The translations under genes were made by a program, and so were the position numbers. A stretch of DNA of 64,000 nt from Rosellinia necatrix (lineage: Eukaryota > Ascomycota > Sordariomycetes > Xylariales > Xylariaceae), in contig JAGYVD010000003.1 of the NCBI GenBank assembly GCA_021209875.1, positions 5,022,001 to 5,086,000 of the forward strand. Reading direction: 5' to 3'. The stretch's first letter is position 1. Every line of letters starts with the position of its first letter. Under the pieces are notes generated by a model. It had not been told where the DNA came from, ran no database searches, and was given only the letters and a program-made list of their open reading frames with translations. Shown here piece after piece: positions 11,639 through 23,855 of the stretch.

Positions 11639-12561
11639 CTAGCTCCCTATAACACTCGGCTCCTTCCACCACATCGGACGGCTGGCCGCGTTCACGATGT
11701 ACGTCTGTATCACGCAGCTGTTGCACTCGGCGTGCCGCAGGATCTCGTTCTTGAGGTCCAGCACCTCGCGGCGCAGGCTGCCGACCTGGCCGCGCAGCAC
11801 CGCGTTCTGGTAGCTCAGCTCCCTCTCGTGCCGCTGCAGGCCGGTCGTGTTCCGCTTGGCCTTCTGCCGGCACTTGCGGGCCGCCACGCGGTTCCTCTCG
11901 CGGTGCAGCTTGATGTCCGGTGCCCAGGGCGCCGCCGCTGCCGCCGTCGCCCGGCCCGGGTTGGTCAAGGCCGAGACCGAGACCGAGGCGGATCGGGATG
12001 CCGACGTCGCGCGTCGGGCTCGCCTCCGGGGGGACCGGGTGGCTCGGCCCCGCTCGTTACGCGTTGCGTCTCGAGCGGCTCCGTTATCGCCGGGGAACGC
12101 TTCCGCGCCTGGGTCTTGGGGGTCTACAGCGCCGTCTGGCACGTCCGTCGTCGTAGTAGTTACCTGGTTGGACAATTGACCCATGGGCGGTTTCGGTACG
12201 GGCATTGGGGGATCCGCGGCGTTGCTCCTCGCTTCGAATCTACCGTACGGGACCTGGTAGAAAGTTAGGAAAATCGAAGTCACTTGATGGTGGTGCGGAG
12301 TAGTTCGGATTAATGCGGTACACTTACATCATTATCCAGCGGCGCGCACGGTATGCTGCCCGTAGACACGAAGCCTACCTTCTCCAAGGGGTCCTGTGGG
12401 CATCGCTCGGGACCGTATCGTGCGGTTTGGACCAGTTGGGCCCAAGACGACCCTGGCGTAAGCGTGCCGCCGCCGCTTTCGAAGGAGGGGTATGTGAATG
12501 GTAGATACGGGGTACGGATGTCATGTCCAAGGCTCTGGCTGATGACTAGTGTCTCATCCAT
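11639..12561 (-). CDS. bZIP transcription factor (282 aa)
   Basis: Two exons: 12561-12328 and 12253-11639 (donor GTAAGT, acceptor CCAG, phase 0), stop TAG. The start chosen is the ATG at 12561 (MDETLVISQSLG); the open frame continues upstream only through a TTG. The bZIP lies at about residues 195-250: the basic region has N199 and R207 in the invariant N-x7-R spacing (NRVAARKCR), followed by a regular zipper with Leu at 217, 224, 231, 238 and 245. Downstream is the CNSC..IQTYIVNAA tail found in many fungal Atf/Cre-like bZIPs. The N-terminal half is Pro/Thr-rich and then Arg/Ser-rich, without a known activation or stress (Osm/HRA/HRR) domain. Role by family: nuclear homo- or heterodimer binding CRE/AP-1-type sites. 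Target genes cannot be read from context. Confidence 0.87.
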
Positions 12562-12836
12562 GGCGAGTGGAAAAGGGAAAGCCGGCGATGACCCCAAGGG
12601 TCGCTTAGACTCTAAGCGTGTTGGTAGACTAGAGTCTGGCTATGTGTATATCGTGGGGCACTCCTATTCGGGATTGACAACAGGAAGCCCTTGCTTCTTG
12701 TTAGATCACGGATCACTGGCATGCGAAATTGGACGGCGTTTAATTATTAGAACCGAAAGCTTAGGTGGACAGGGTACAAAGTGGTCGGGGTAAATTGGTG
12801 TAGTAGCAGGAGGTAGGGTTTCATCACAGCAAGTCC

Positions 12837-13860
12837 CTAAAAGGACCTTCTTTTTCCTCTTTTTTTTTTTTTGTTTCCTCTCTCCGAAGCGGATGTGACA
12901 AAGATATGACTGGCTACCGAGCCTGGGATTGTTTTTTGTACCCTGTATGAGGTCGCATTCTGCCCTTGGTTTATGACGTATCTACCGTGATTGGCCAATG
13001 GTTGGCGGTAGCTAGTCTTTCCAGGTATATTTGCTACCGCGTCGATCGAGTCTACGGTCGTTGACAGTTCATATAGATAGGGCGAATAAACAATTGGCCT
13101 GGGTCTATGAGATTTCGCTTCTTGCTGGGGCCACAGCATATCGGGTTTTCCATCTAGACACTCGATGCCCTCCACAAACCACACGTAAAGCTTGATAAGA
13201 CCTAGCCGAGGCATGAATGAATGTTGTCATAGGTATACGCGAGCGAGTTCGTAGTATCCATGTCCATGGCTAGCTGTTTTAGTCGGTGCTCGGGGCGTTG
13301 TACGACTCCCGTCACCTTGTAGAGGGGAATAGAGATGAGCGAGACCAGAGGTGATGAGATAGGGCCACCAAGTTTAACCGCCAACCGCCATAATCCATCA
13401 CATGGGATCCCCGCAACAGGACGAGTATGCGAGCGAGCGCTACCGAAAACTATAGGCCCTGCCACTGTGCCTATAAGTTGCAACACCTGATCACAAGTAC
13501 CTACCTATAAACATACATACATACCTTAGGAGTGATAGGTAGTGTAGGCAGTCTAAATATTAGGAGGCCCCGCTGTCTACATGTTGAACCCTGTAATAAT
13601 ATCGTCATCCCTGCCGACCATGGCAGGTTCTCTCACCCATTATCTATCTGCCTGCCCTGAGGATCACAAGAGTCTTTTCGGGGTCGAAGGGTCGAAGGCG
13701 CACATGCAAATCTTGTTAGCTATCTCGTAGATGTCCACCTCCAATACTGGTCGCATTATGCATTCATCGCATTGCTCATTCGTGGCATTCCACATGCCAG
13801 TCCAATGAGATGACGCCGGACAGGTCTCCGGCCCTAGATTGACCAACGATATACCAGCAC
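12837..13860 (-). pseudogene. Possible decayed or unassembled multi-exon gene, function unknown
   Basis: Three minus-strand blocks look protein-like but do not join in frame. Block 1 (about 13860-13671) starts after a long pyrimidine tract ending in AG (13861-13900) and contains CPASSHWTGMW...CDECIMRP and EIANKICMC. Block 2 (about 13495-13202) contains AGPIVFGSARSHTRP and QRPEHRLKQLAMDMDTT. Block 3 (about 13214-12837) contains KLYVWFVEGIECLDGKPDM and continues block 2 after a shift of frame near 13205. Block 1 ends in TGA without a good donor, and block 2 to block 3 needs a one-base gain. Composition is normal for a coding sequence and unlike the flanks. I do not recognise the family. It could instead be several chance frames; I favour a relic. 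Confidence 0.33.
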
Positions 13861-15259
13861 CTCAGAAGGGGGAGAAGGGGAAGAAGGTGGGGGAAGGAGT
13901 AGTCTTGGCAGGGTCTTGGGAGTTAGAGCAAGGCATAATCATTATAAATATGTGTTTATAATTTCAGATAGAATGGGTATACCATGATAGGACAGGCATA
14001 AGATAACTTGACGGCCTCAGCAATAGGGGAAATAGATAGGTACTTGGGTAGGTAGGTGTCTTAGGACGTCTGATGCTCAATGGGATTGCATAGCACCGTT
14101 ACACTACTCTTCCCAACTAGAAAGAAGGCAGTCTGGTGTGGGGCTCGAACTGTCACTCAAGCACCCCAGATACATATGTACATACATATGTATATACATA
14201 CTGTGTGTACTTTAGTATGTACTTCAATATATACACTACAATATGTAGGATGCTTGGAAGTTGGTCCCAACATGCCATGGCAAGGGCCGCATTAGATTCC
14301 GTCCTGCCAGTCGGGCCACTGCTGCAGATGCTCCATCGCCTCTTGCATACCTAATCTATTTTTTCTACTCTAAAGAGTAGATAAAAAGCGATCAACACAG
14401 ACACACAATCGTGCGATTATGGTATGTCTTTATAACCCAGGTAGATAGATGGACACCCATACAGCATGCTAAGGAGAGCAGCGAGCCATGTCACTGTACT
14501 TCAACCCACCAATATATACAAGTAGCGGAAGTAGCCTGCTGCTGGTTGTTCCATGTTCCCGATCGAGACTTACAAAAGGCTAGTTCCTCATCATCGACGT
14601 CAACAAAATCCAGTATCAAAGATATTGTCTTGCTTATCACCATAGGTACACTAGCCTACAGTATGCCCCTGTGCAGACCGGGTTGAGCTCCCAAGGCTGG
14701 CCCAAGTCATATGCGCCAACCACCTCCAAGCGCTTCTCCAAATAGACGATTCGTCATGAGACACACTGAGTATTCGGAAACGAACCACATCACTGGGCTC
14801 GGCTGGGAGCCCCCATTGGTTTTTTTTCTTATACACGCGTCGTCCAATAATGTGAATTATGAAGCCAATACAGCCTAGCCCCCCTCCCCGTTCCGTTGGC
14901 GCGTGCGCCCTGTTAAAACACGCGTCGGCAGACAATATCCATAGCACAAATCCAGCAAGATGTCATTACAAATTACGGTCACAAAAGGACCCGGTCGACA
15001 TACACCCGTGCGATGCGAAGAGGCTCGCAGGCCACCACCAGAAAGATCGCGAATGCATGATGATAAAAGGCGTGTATCTAGAATGCTGATGTAGGGTACC
15101 GGGGCGGCGTCCGGCATGAAAAGAACCGCTAGAAAACATGGTATCTCCGCCCTGGAGAAAATAAACGTTGGAGATGATAGTAGATGACTGATGAAAAGCA
15201 AAAGTCGTTGAATATAGCCGTGACAGATCCGTGCCGTGACATATCTCGCGCTCACCACG
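13861..15259. other. Intergenic 1.4 kb downstream of the RhoGAP gene
   Basis: No gene is supported. It includes a palindromic AT-rich stretch of CATATGTA/TACATA words (14170-14250), GGTAGGTA words near 14045, and the presumed 3' untranslated region of the RhoGAP gene next to 15260. Confidence 0.5.
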
Positions 15260-18200
15260 CTACATCCTCGTCTCCTCTCTCAGTCGACTATTCGAGGCTT
15301 GGTGGTGCATCACGTTCCCCATGAACATCGAACTCTCCCGTCTCTTAGACTTGTTGCTAAAAGATGCATCAAGCATGCCGTTCGAGTTTGGGCTATAGTC
15401 TTGCTCGTAAGGGGATCCGTAGCCATAGTGAGGCCGATCATATGTCGGCTGCTTGAAGGCTGGGATGGTAGCCGTGTTAGGATCATAACCGGGTGGGACT
15501 GAAAAGCCACTTTCGTAAGCGGGCCGAGTAGTCGTCTGTAGGTTTGCTGTCTGTCGAGGTGGTGGCGTACCCGTTGTCCGGTACCCCGGTGGTGTGGGGG
15601 TTGATCGTTGTTGTACTTGTTCAACAAGCCGCTGTCGGTGGGGTGACTCGGTGGGACCGGCGGTCGAGGGACGTCGCGGCTGTACCTCGATGGCAGCTCG
15701 AGAATCCGCCTCCGAGACGGGCGACGGCAACTCATACTCCTCCGGATCTATACCGAAGATACCTTGGTAATTCTGAAGGAGAAGAGCAAACACGGGGGCC
15801 GGGATGTTAAGCGTAGGGGAGAAGACTATACCAACATTTCGCACCGTCATCTTATTCGTGTTCGAGTGGTTGATGATTTTCACTAGGAAAGCGATAAGAT
15901 ACTTGAGAAGGGTCTCGTTCGCGAGTGGGAGACGTTCCACAAGTTCCGATAACGCCGCGATCTTCTCTTTAAGATCTGTCATCTCAGTGATCGCCACGAA
16001 CTGCATGTGAAGATCTCGGGTGAGGATAGTAGTAGGGAGTTCACGTAGATAAAGCTTCAGGAGCGAAGCAACAGCGTGGATATCATAAAGGGTGTCATCT
16101 GTGGCAAGATTGACATCGCCTTCTTGGTTGAATCGTTCGCGTAATTGCTTGATGACCACATTAGAGCCGCTGAGGCGGAAGATACCTTCTTCTAATATTG
16201 CGTTCTTCAAGTCGAGATACTGAATGCAGCGATAGACAACGGCTGGAAGGGGAACATTGGTATCGGCGGGCCCGCAATATCTCACGGCCTCGGCCAGTGG
16301 AGCCCCGAAAACCTGCCGTAACGGGCCACGAGACTCTGGCTGAGGCTGGGGTGTGCTCCCACCGCTAGAATTATAGAGGGGGTCTTGGTCGTCGGTTGAT
16401 GAGCGCGCTTTAGGTCCAAAGCCAAAGAAACTGCGCTTGCGTTGTTTCTTTTCCTCGGTGGATGGTCCGGGCAGAAGCAAGCTCGTTTTACTACCCCACA
16501 AAGCTGAGTCGGATATGATGTGAGGATCTCTGGGCGCCGATATCGTGTACAACGACGCAGTGGGCCTCTCGGCAAGTTCAGGGCTCGCTGTCCCTCGCCG
16601 TCGGAGTGGCGCACCATCTGGTATATCGCCTTGCTTGGCTGTATCGTAACTCATCCCGATAAGCGCGTCCTGGCTCTCATTCCGTAGGTCTTGAGATTTA
16701 CCCTGTGCGTACATCTTCTTTTTTGCGTTTGCGCCGGTCACATGAGGCTGGCTGTTCGGCCCATGGGTGGCGGATTTGATGGATGGTTCTTCCTCGTTTG
16801 GATCTTGGTAGCTGATCCATTGTAGAAGAGTGTCAACCCATTGATCGCGTTCCTGGTCGCTCTCAGCGCAAAGCACATGTTTTACGTAGCTACTTGCATC
16901 CTTCTTCTTCGGTTCCAGTACCAAAAATGCGTGCCGGTACTGATTGTCTGTCTCATCGCCATTGGAACCCCCTGCGGGGCCATCAGTATTATGCTGAGCC
17001 TGCTTCCCAATCTGCGCATGTTGTAGTTTAATGGTCCCTAGATGCGCTCCTCCAGGAGTTTCATAATACTTCAGGTTAGGGCCGTCAAGAACAAAGTATC
17101 TGGCTTTCCATCCGCCGAAGTTTTTCCCTCTTTTCGTAAGGTATCCGGTCTTAAAAGGTCTACCACATGGGCTCTTCTGAGGACCTACCTCGCCAGTTGC
17201 GTCATTTGGAAGCGAGGTATCGTCGCTGTTAGGAGGCAGAGCATTGGTAGAAAGGTATTTACATAGTTCGACGGCGGTTGGTAAGTCAAGCGGGGTATTC
17301 AACAGCTCGTCCAAGTAGTTGTCGAGAACAGTGCGACGAGCATCCAGTTTGGCGGGCGAGTGTCCACTAAAGAGGGATCGATCAGGCGTTTTTGAGGTAA
17401 AGGAAGCACATTGTTTCATTCTCTGATCAAGCTTTACCAGGGAGCTGGTATCCTTTTCTACTCTCCACAGCTCACCGTCACCGTTCCTAGAAAGGATGCC
17501 CAGGGTGAAGACTGGGTCTTCTTCAAGCTGCGTAAGAGAAAGTAGACTCGCTCGTGATGGCCTCATTCGAGACGACGCTACTTTCACGGCAATGGATGGA
17601 AGGGCATTTGGAGGTAGTAGTAGGTCAGGATATTCCTCAGTGATGAAGCCGTGAAATATCTCAGTTCGTGTGGGCTGCTCGGGTTCTTGTGTCTGCTTGA
17701 CGACCTGGAGGGGTTTCGGAGAAGTCAAGCCCATCGACTCGGTAGAAGCGGCGTGGAACTTGGGTGTATTTGGTGGAAGTGGTATCGGATGTCGGGGAGC
17801 CCTAGGGGATAACGGACCTGCTGTGGAATTCATACTTCGGGGAGACAATGGTGGGGAGAATGTTGAAGGTCGAGGGCTTGATGGTAACCCAGGGCTCATC
17901 ACCGCAGGATGAAGTCTCTGCTGAGATCCATTCCCACTTAGCACGCTGGCCAAAGATGCCGGCGCGTTGTCCCGCACGATCGATGGCTGAGCCGCCTTGG
18001 TGCGAGGGCTAATAGGCACTTCGAGCCCTGCGGACCGAGATTCCTCGGCTATGGGTGTCCCTTTCTGACTGCCCTTTTTTGCTCTTCTTGGAGAGGCTCC
18101 GGGCCTCAGCCTCCTGTTGTGCGATGATTTCTCTCTCATGGTCATCATCTTCTCTGGTACGCCTACGCCCTCTTGTCTCGGTGATAGGAAGTTCGTCTAC

Positions 18201-20338
18201 TTCTAGTAAAGAATCATAATCCGATTCGGAATCAATTCCCTCATCAAAAACCGGCTCATGCGTTATGCTGGACTTCTTGTTGAGCTGCAGGGGGGCAGGT
18301 GGAGGTCTTCGTGGAGGAGGAGCTGGTGGGGGCGGGAACTGTGAGATCCCTTGATCTATTAACGGGGTCGCCTCGATAATGGAAACAGTTGGGGGCTTTG
18401 GCTGAGGTTGGCGTGGCGGCGGCCTACTCGGGAGACTCCTCGAAGGGGGGTAGTCCAATATCAATGGGGAGTTCGTGCGCGGCATTCATGGCATTCTTCG
18501 CTGCATCGGCAGCACGGTCCTGTTCTTCGTGGTCAAAATGGTCCAGAGCATGTTCCGAAGCCTTTGGCATGGAGTGAGTTGGATCCAATAGCTCTCCAAC
18601 CTTTGACTGAGTCTCGTTTGTCATACGATCTGCAGGCGGAGTAATTGGGTAGGGAGCAACGGCCATATCCACGGGCGAATTCTTTGTGCTGTCTGAGTCC
18701 AGGTTTGAAGGCGACCGAGGCGCGTTACCATGTTCCGGTTTTGAAATCTTCACCTCAACTATACCAAGGCCTGCTATGCTTGATGAAGAGGTATCAGGCC
18801 TTATGTGATCATCATGGATCGCAATTACCTCCTTGAGTTTCTTCCTGTATTTGTCTTTATCTTTCAGGGCGCGATCCAAGTCTTTATTTAAACCCAATAT
18901 CATAGCCCTTTGCTTGTCGACCAGGCGCCATAACTGGGCGTTCTGCTGAGACTGTGACTGCTTCTCCTTCAGGAGATATTGGATAACGGCTTCGGGGGTC
19001 CCAGCGGCCCGAATCAGATGAGCAATATCATCCTGTGAGCTTTGTTGTGAGGGTGCCCGCGATGATATCGCAGAGACTGCCGAGTCGATCGACGAGGTTC
19101 GAGGGGCTGCCCTCGTGCCATCGACCTTTGTTAGGGATGGTGCGCTCGCCATGTTCGGTAGGATCGGAGGAGCAGAGCCTACTGGCTTCGTCCTGGTAAC
19201 GGGGCTCGGTAGAGTTTTCGAGTCATTCGGAGGTAGGCGTGGGGTTGAACTGGATAAGGAACCGTTAGTCAAATTGTACTTCCTCGAATGTCATAGGTAC
19301 ATATCGAACAGATATGGTTCCATTAGTTTCGAAACACACCCGGATGTAGTTGTGACTGGAGTTGCTGGCGGGGAGATCTCGAGGAAACTTGTGCCCCCGA
19401 GAGCAGAATGATGAGGTCGAGGTAGTCGCTGGTCTTCTTGGGGCGACTGCACAGGTGACTTAGACACGGCAGGTGAAGGCAAGGGAGACGGCGCCAGGGA
19501 GTCGATAGCCGGCGATGGGAAACTAGTGCTGCTTGGGCTGACGCTGGGTGACCTGTTGGCAACGCTCGTTTGCAGAGGACTGGGCGCAGCCTTTCGTTGA
19601 GATCTAGAAATGGTGGGGATGTCGGTCAGTTATTGTCTCGGGCTTGTGTATTTTTCATCTAGCATGGCCCATGAGTCGCTCAACCCCCTCCCGGCAACTT
19701 TTTTTCTCTCCTAGCCGAATCGACTAACCGGCTAGTTTCCTTCACTACAGAAGTAACCCAGCGTCGTTCAACAGGCGACGACCAAACGTGCAAAGAGTAG
19801 GGGTTGGACCGGGCACTAGTCAAAAGGTATAGAGCGCTTGGGAAATGCACATCTCCTTATGCTCGACAGAATTCAACAGTGGTCAATGCAAGACCAGGCG
19901 CCCGATGTTTCCCAACAGGGCAGATCGTGGCGTGGCAAACAACCCTTTATTCCGCGCCCAAGCATATGTCCGAGTATAATCACCGGGCGTTGAAAAACAA
20001 ACAAAGAGGGAAAGAGGGAAAGAGGGACGAAATAATTATAATCATTAAAATAAAATGAAGGGAGAGAAGTGGGCGGCTCACCTTGCTTTGCCCACGAATG
20101 GAATAGACAATGATGATACTGGTGTCGTCGCGGTCGTGGGAGACGTTCTCGATTTCGTCGTTGGCGTCGATGGTAGTGGAGAGGTTGGTGGTAAATGCAA
20201 GCCGTAATCGTCAGAAGAATAGTGTGGCGCGGCTCTGCCGATGGTTGGACTGTCCTGAATGCCTTCCTCGGCCGCCTGTTGCTCGACTTGGGAACTTGGC
20301 GGAGTCTCGCTGCGCCGGAGCGTTATTAGATGCGACAT
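15260..20338 (-). CDS. BEM3: Bem3-like Rho GTPase-activating protein with PX, PH and RhoGAP domains (about 1515 aa, two apparent frameshifts)
   Basis: Exons 20338-20082, 19603-19301 and 19249-15260; both introns have good signals (GTGAGC...CTAG; GTACCT...CCAG with branch CTAAC) and matching phase. Order: Ser/Pro-rich N-terminus, a coiled coil (DNA about 19025-18800), a PX-like domain (about 17670-17240), a PH domain with GYLTKRGKNFGGWKARYF (about 17158-16810), and RhoGAP (about 16312-15740) with the arginine-finger motif EEGIFRLSG and KLYLRELP. By family it inactivates Cdc42/Rho at polarity sites, recruited by phosphoinositides. The third exon is broken twice by one extra base: in a six-G run (plus strand 18445-18450) and in a six-T run (18075-18080). 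Removing one base from each gives exactly 1516 codons across all exons, and both sides of each break keep family-like sequence. So I read the gene as functional with assembly errors or recent lesions. Confidence 0.87.
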
Positions 20339-23028
20339 AGCCCACACCCTTACACGACTGCCCCCAGCAGCCCACTCGAGAGCAGTAGCCTATGGAGGCA
20401 AGTGCCTGTGTTACCGTGTATAGTGTAGGGAGGATGTATGCACAACGGCTGCGCGCAAGGGCGGCCTGGGGCGTGATTGGTGTTGATGGTTTCGCAACAA
20501 GGTCAGAGCTTCCTGACCCCTGGGCAGAGGCCTGGGATCAAACCACCCCGGCTGGCTCGACGGCGGTCTTAATGGTGGTCTTAATGGCCGTCCTATTGCC
20601 GTCCTGGAGTCTTGACCGCCGACGCGGTGGGCTCTCGCTCTCTTGCTCGGTTTCGAGATGGCCCCAACGACCGAAAGAAGGATATGGCCCTGACCCTGAT
20701 TGACGTCGCATGTACCCGTATCCTGTGATGTACGCCGGAGGGTTGGTTGGTGCAGTTGTCGCACCAGTTGCTAAATCCGGTAGCCGACACAAGCAGGGTT
20801 CAAGCCTGCAATCTGACTCTGGCCGGCGGAGCACAACGAGAAGAGGTGAGCGCGTATGCTGAACGGATACCTGCCTGCGTCATAAAATGCTGCGAACGTC
20901 TCGCTTAGGTAGGTACTGTCGTGGCGTTCCCCGTTGACAACAGCAAGAGCCAAATAGGTGATGAAAGGTCATGAATGGTCATGAAAAAGGAATATGTATA
21001 CATATGCCAGGGGGGGCGCTGGTGGTCTCTCTACTGTAGCTGCCGGTAACTATCCCCTGCACTCTCGTTGTCCTCTCATATAATGTGTGTATCACGTCGT
21101 ATCAGCATGTGGGATTCTTCATAAAGACCAGCTTGGGACAGCCGAAGAAATGAATGTCATTACAAAAACCAGAGGGACGCGAGCGCCATGGGGGAAGGGA
21201 CGAGGAGGGTAAAAGAGGAGAGTAACTACTGGTGGTGTAGGTAGAAAGAGGTCAACGGGTGGGTGGCGTTAAGTTCCAAGAGAATAGAATGCAGGCAATT
21301 GCACGTCAGGTCAGGAACGAGTCCCCTGTGGTGTATGCCGCCCTGCCGTTCCAAAAACCAGAGCCTAATCGGCTGGATCAATCAGGGGTAAAACCCGTGG
21401 TCATGCCTATTTTACTGAGCCTACCTACCTACCTACTTAGACTAGACGAGATGGCCTAGATAGGCAATAGGTGACAGAAAAATGGAAAGGTGGAAAAAGG
21501 CACGAAAGGTACCCGCCATCGTTACATTCCCCTGCGGATAGCTGCAATATGTAGTGCTACTATACTTACTTTTCCAGGTGCGACAATCACATTAAATCAA
21601 TGGTCGTCCAATAAACCGCTATAGACACTCGTTTTCTGGGGCCCCAGGTTGCCAATAGAACATTATCTACTACCTACCTACACTATAGCGGGTAGTCATG
21701 TAGGTACCAACCATATAACCAACTTTACGGGATTCTACAAGTAAGCTAGGTGCTCAATGCCCGCCCACCTACCTACACTACACTACCTATGACTCTATGA
21801 GCTATTAGGTAGGCGACATACATACATACCTACTTGTAAATTACATACCTGCCATACCCCTGGATCGCCCAAAGAGCCCCCATCTGCTTACTGGCCACCA
21901 GAGACGGTGGACGAACCCCCTATCCACCCGCGCGGACACCTCTGTATCCACTTCCAACATCCTCTAACACGCCACTCGGCCAATCATGGCCAACCGACAC
22001 TCAAAGGAACTTCTTTCTCCAGCATGTTCTCATTATTGCCCAGCTAACTAACTATATGTTAATCCTCATAAGGCGCCGACGATTTGTGCATCGCCAACCT
22101 GCCCTAACGCGGACAGGGTCAAGCAGCGCAGCACCCGAGGACTATTCGATACCTACCTAATACGCTGAGTAGTTTATCAGATGGCGCCCTTGGAGGGCTC
22201 GGGATATCAGCACTACCCACCTAGCAACATGCGATGCAGTGCACTCAAACAACTTGTTTTCGAACCCCTACCAAAATATGCCCAGGGTTCACCCCCGGAT
22301 TTATTAATTAATCCCAATTCTCAGCAGCGACCCCGGCCCATGCGTCTGCTGTACATACACTACATGCTGGTACATGATGATGTATGTATGTACACTCTGT
22401 GCGTGTAGTGTATGTGCGCAGGACACTATAAGGGCAGTATGCCTGTGTCTTGGACTCTTGGTACTTGTATGTATTTAGATATAAATATATATACATAGCG
22501 CCATCGGAGCATTCCTCGCGTACATATCTGCCCATATGACCCAAGGCACGAGCAGAGCAGCCAGCAAGCCAACATCCCTCCCCGTTTAATTATGATAAAG
22601 GCACCCGTTCCCGCCCATTGGTGGTTCCATATACTAGCTACAGCACCTATGCATGTACATACTTAGTATACAGCATTAGTGTATTGGCTTTTCATGTAGG
22701 CTGCAGGGGATTTCTGCAGCCAAACGGATTGGGTCAACCTTAATGAGCTTAGCGGACCGCGTTCAGAGGTGGATTTGCCGCAAAGGACGAAAAACCCTGA
22801 AATCAGATCCCCCACGGCGCTGTCAACTCTAGTGCAAGCCAAGTTGGAGATCAAACATTGACGACGGGCGAGGCAATCCGGTGACTCCATGCCCTTTAAT
22901 TCCGGCAGAATCAAGCGTGGCGGCGGAAAGAGATATATGCACAAGTAACAAAGGCGGAGAGCGACCCAGAGCGCCCCAGCGCCCCAAGGGCCTTTGAAAC
23001 CCAAACAACAACTCCAAAATAAATACAG

Positions 23029-23090
23029 TAGGTACCTACCTACCTATCTACCTACCTATCTACCTACCTACCTAAGTAAGTGCCTACCTA
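23029..23090. repeat. (TACC)n-rich imperfect tetranucleotide array
   Basis: About fourteen TACC/TATC units, followed by TAAGTAAG and CCTACCTACTG. It is the densest copy of a word that is dispersed through nearly all intergenic DNA in the window. Confidence 0.85.
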
Positions 23091-23667
23091 CTGTACCGTA
23101 CTTACGTAGTTGCATGTCGGTTAGAGGCTAGAGATTACCTAGTTAGACGTTAGAGGTTAGGTACCTGCTTAAGGTCTATCCCGTCAATGAGCGGCGACCA
23201 CTAAGTCCAGTGTCCACTATCATTGGGTGGTCGGAGAGTGTCTGATGGATTGGATGGGGAATTGTTTCCCACCGCGAAATCTACACTGCAATGCACCCGC
23301 ACGCGCGAGAGACCAGCGACAGCAACGGCGGCCACTGCACACTGCACACGGGCATACCATACCACGTGTACCTATTCCAATTGTGTACAAGACAGATTCA
23401 GATGGGGCCCGGCATTAATATGCACGCAATCATTCCCCCAAGGCCCTCCCTCCTCCACTCTCTCGCGCCGCCCGGTTTAGGAAGCTCTTTCCAGCCGGTG
23501 TCCCCCTTCCCAGAATCATTAATAAGACAGGTGGGAGTCGACCAATGGGGGGCCGGGAGCGCAGGTGGGCGCGCTGCCGATCTGGCGGACGAAAATGTAA
23601 GTTGATGTTGCGTTGGCGGTGTGATGGCATTTTCCCAACCAACTACCGACCGTCCGAGGTAGCGCAC

Positions 23668-23694
23668 AGGCAAGGCAAGGCAAGGCAAGGCAAG
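23668..23694. repeat. (GGCAA)n pentanucleotide repeat
   Basis: Five tandem GGCAA units. Confidence 0.9.
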
Positions 23695-23830
23695 AGGCAG
23701 GGCCAGCCAGCCAGCCATGGTCGAAACGAGCCGAGGAGCGTTATGATCCTTATTCGCCAGCAGCCTCTCTGGCCAGAAACAAACATTCCATCCAAGTCTA
23801 GACTGGCCCGACCTTTTTTTTTTTTTTTTA

Positions 23831-23855
23831 TCCTTTCCTTTCCTTTCCTTTCTTC
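23831..23855. repeat. (CCTTT)n pentanucleotide repeat after a poly-T run
   Basis: Four to five CCTTT units directly after a T tract at about 23814-23829. Confidence 0.85.

Noticed and set aside
20745..20835. tRNA-like signal: GCAGG-GTTCAAG-CCTGC stem-loop resembling a T-arm with a TTGCTAA-like loop upstream
   Set aside because: The T-arm is good, but the seven bases after it (AATCTGA) have no partner at the expected 5' end. The possible acceptor pair GCCGGAG/CTCTGGC is displaced by seven bases. It could be a decayed tRNA-Ser, but it is not supportable as a gene.
23029..23090. CRISPR-like or satellite array
   Set aside because: The unit is a simple 4-bp TACC repeat with no spacers; the organism is a eukaryote.
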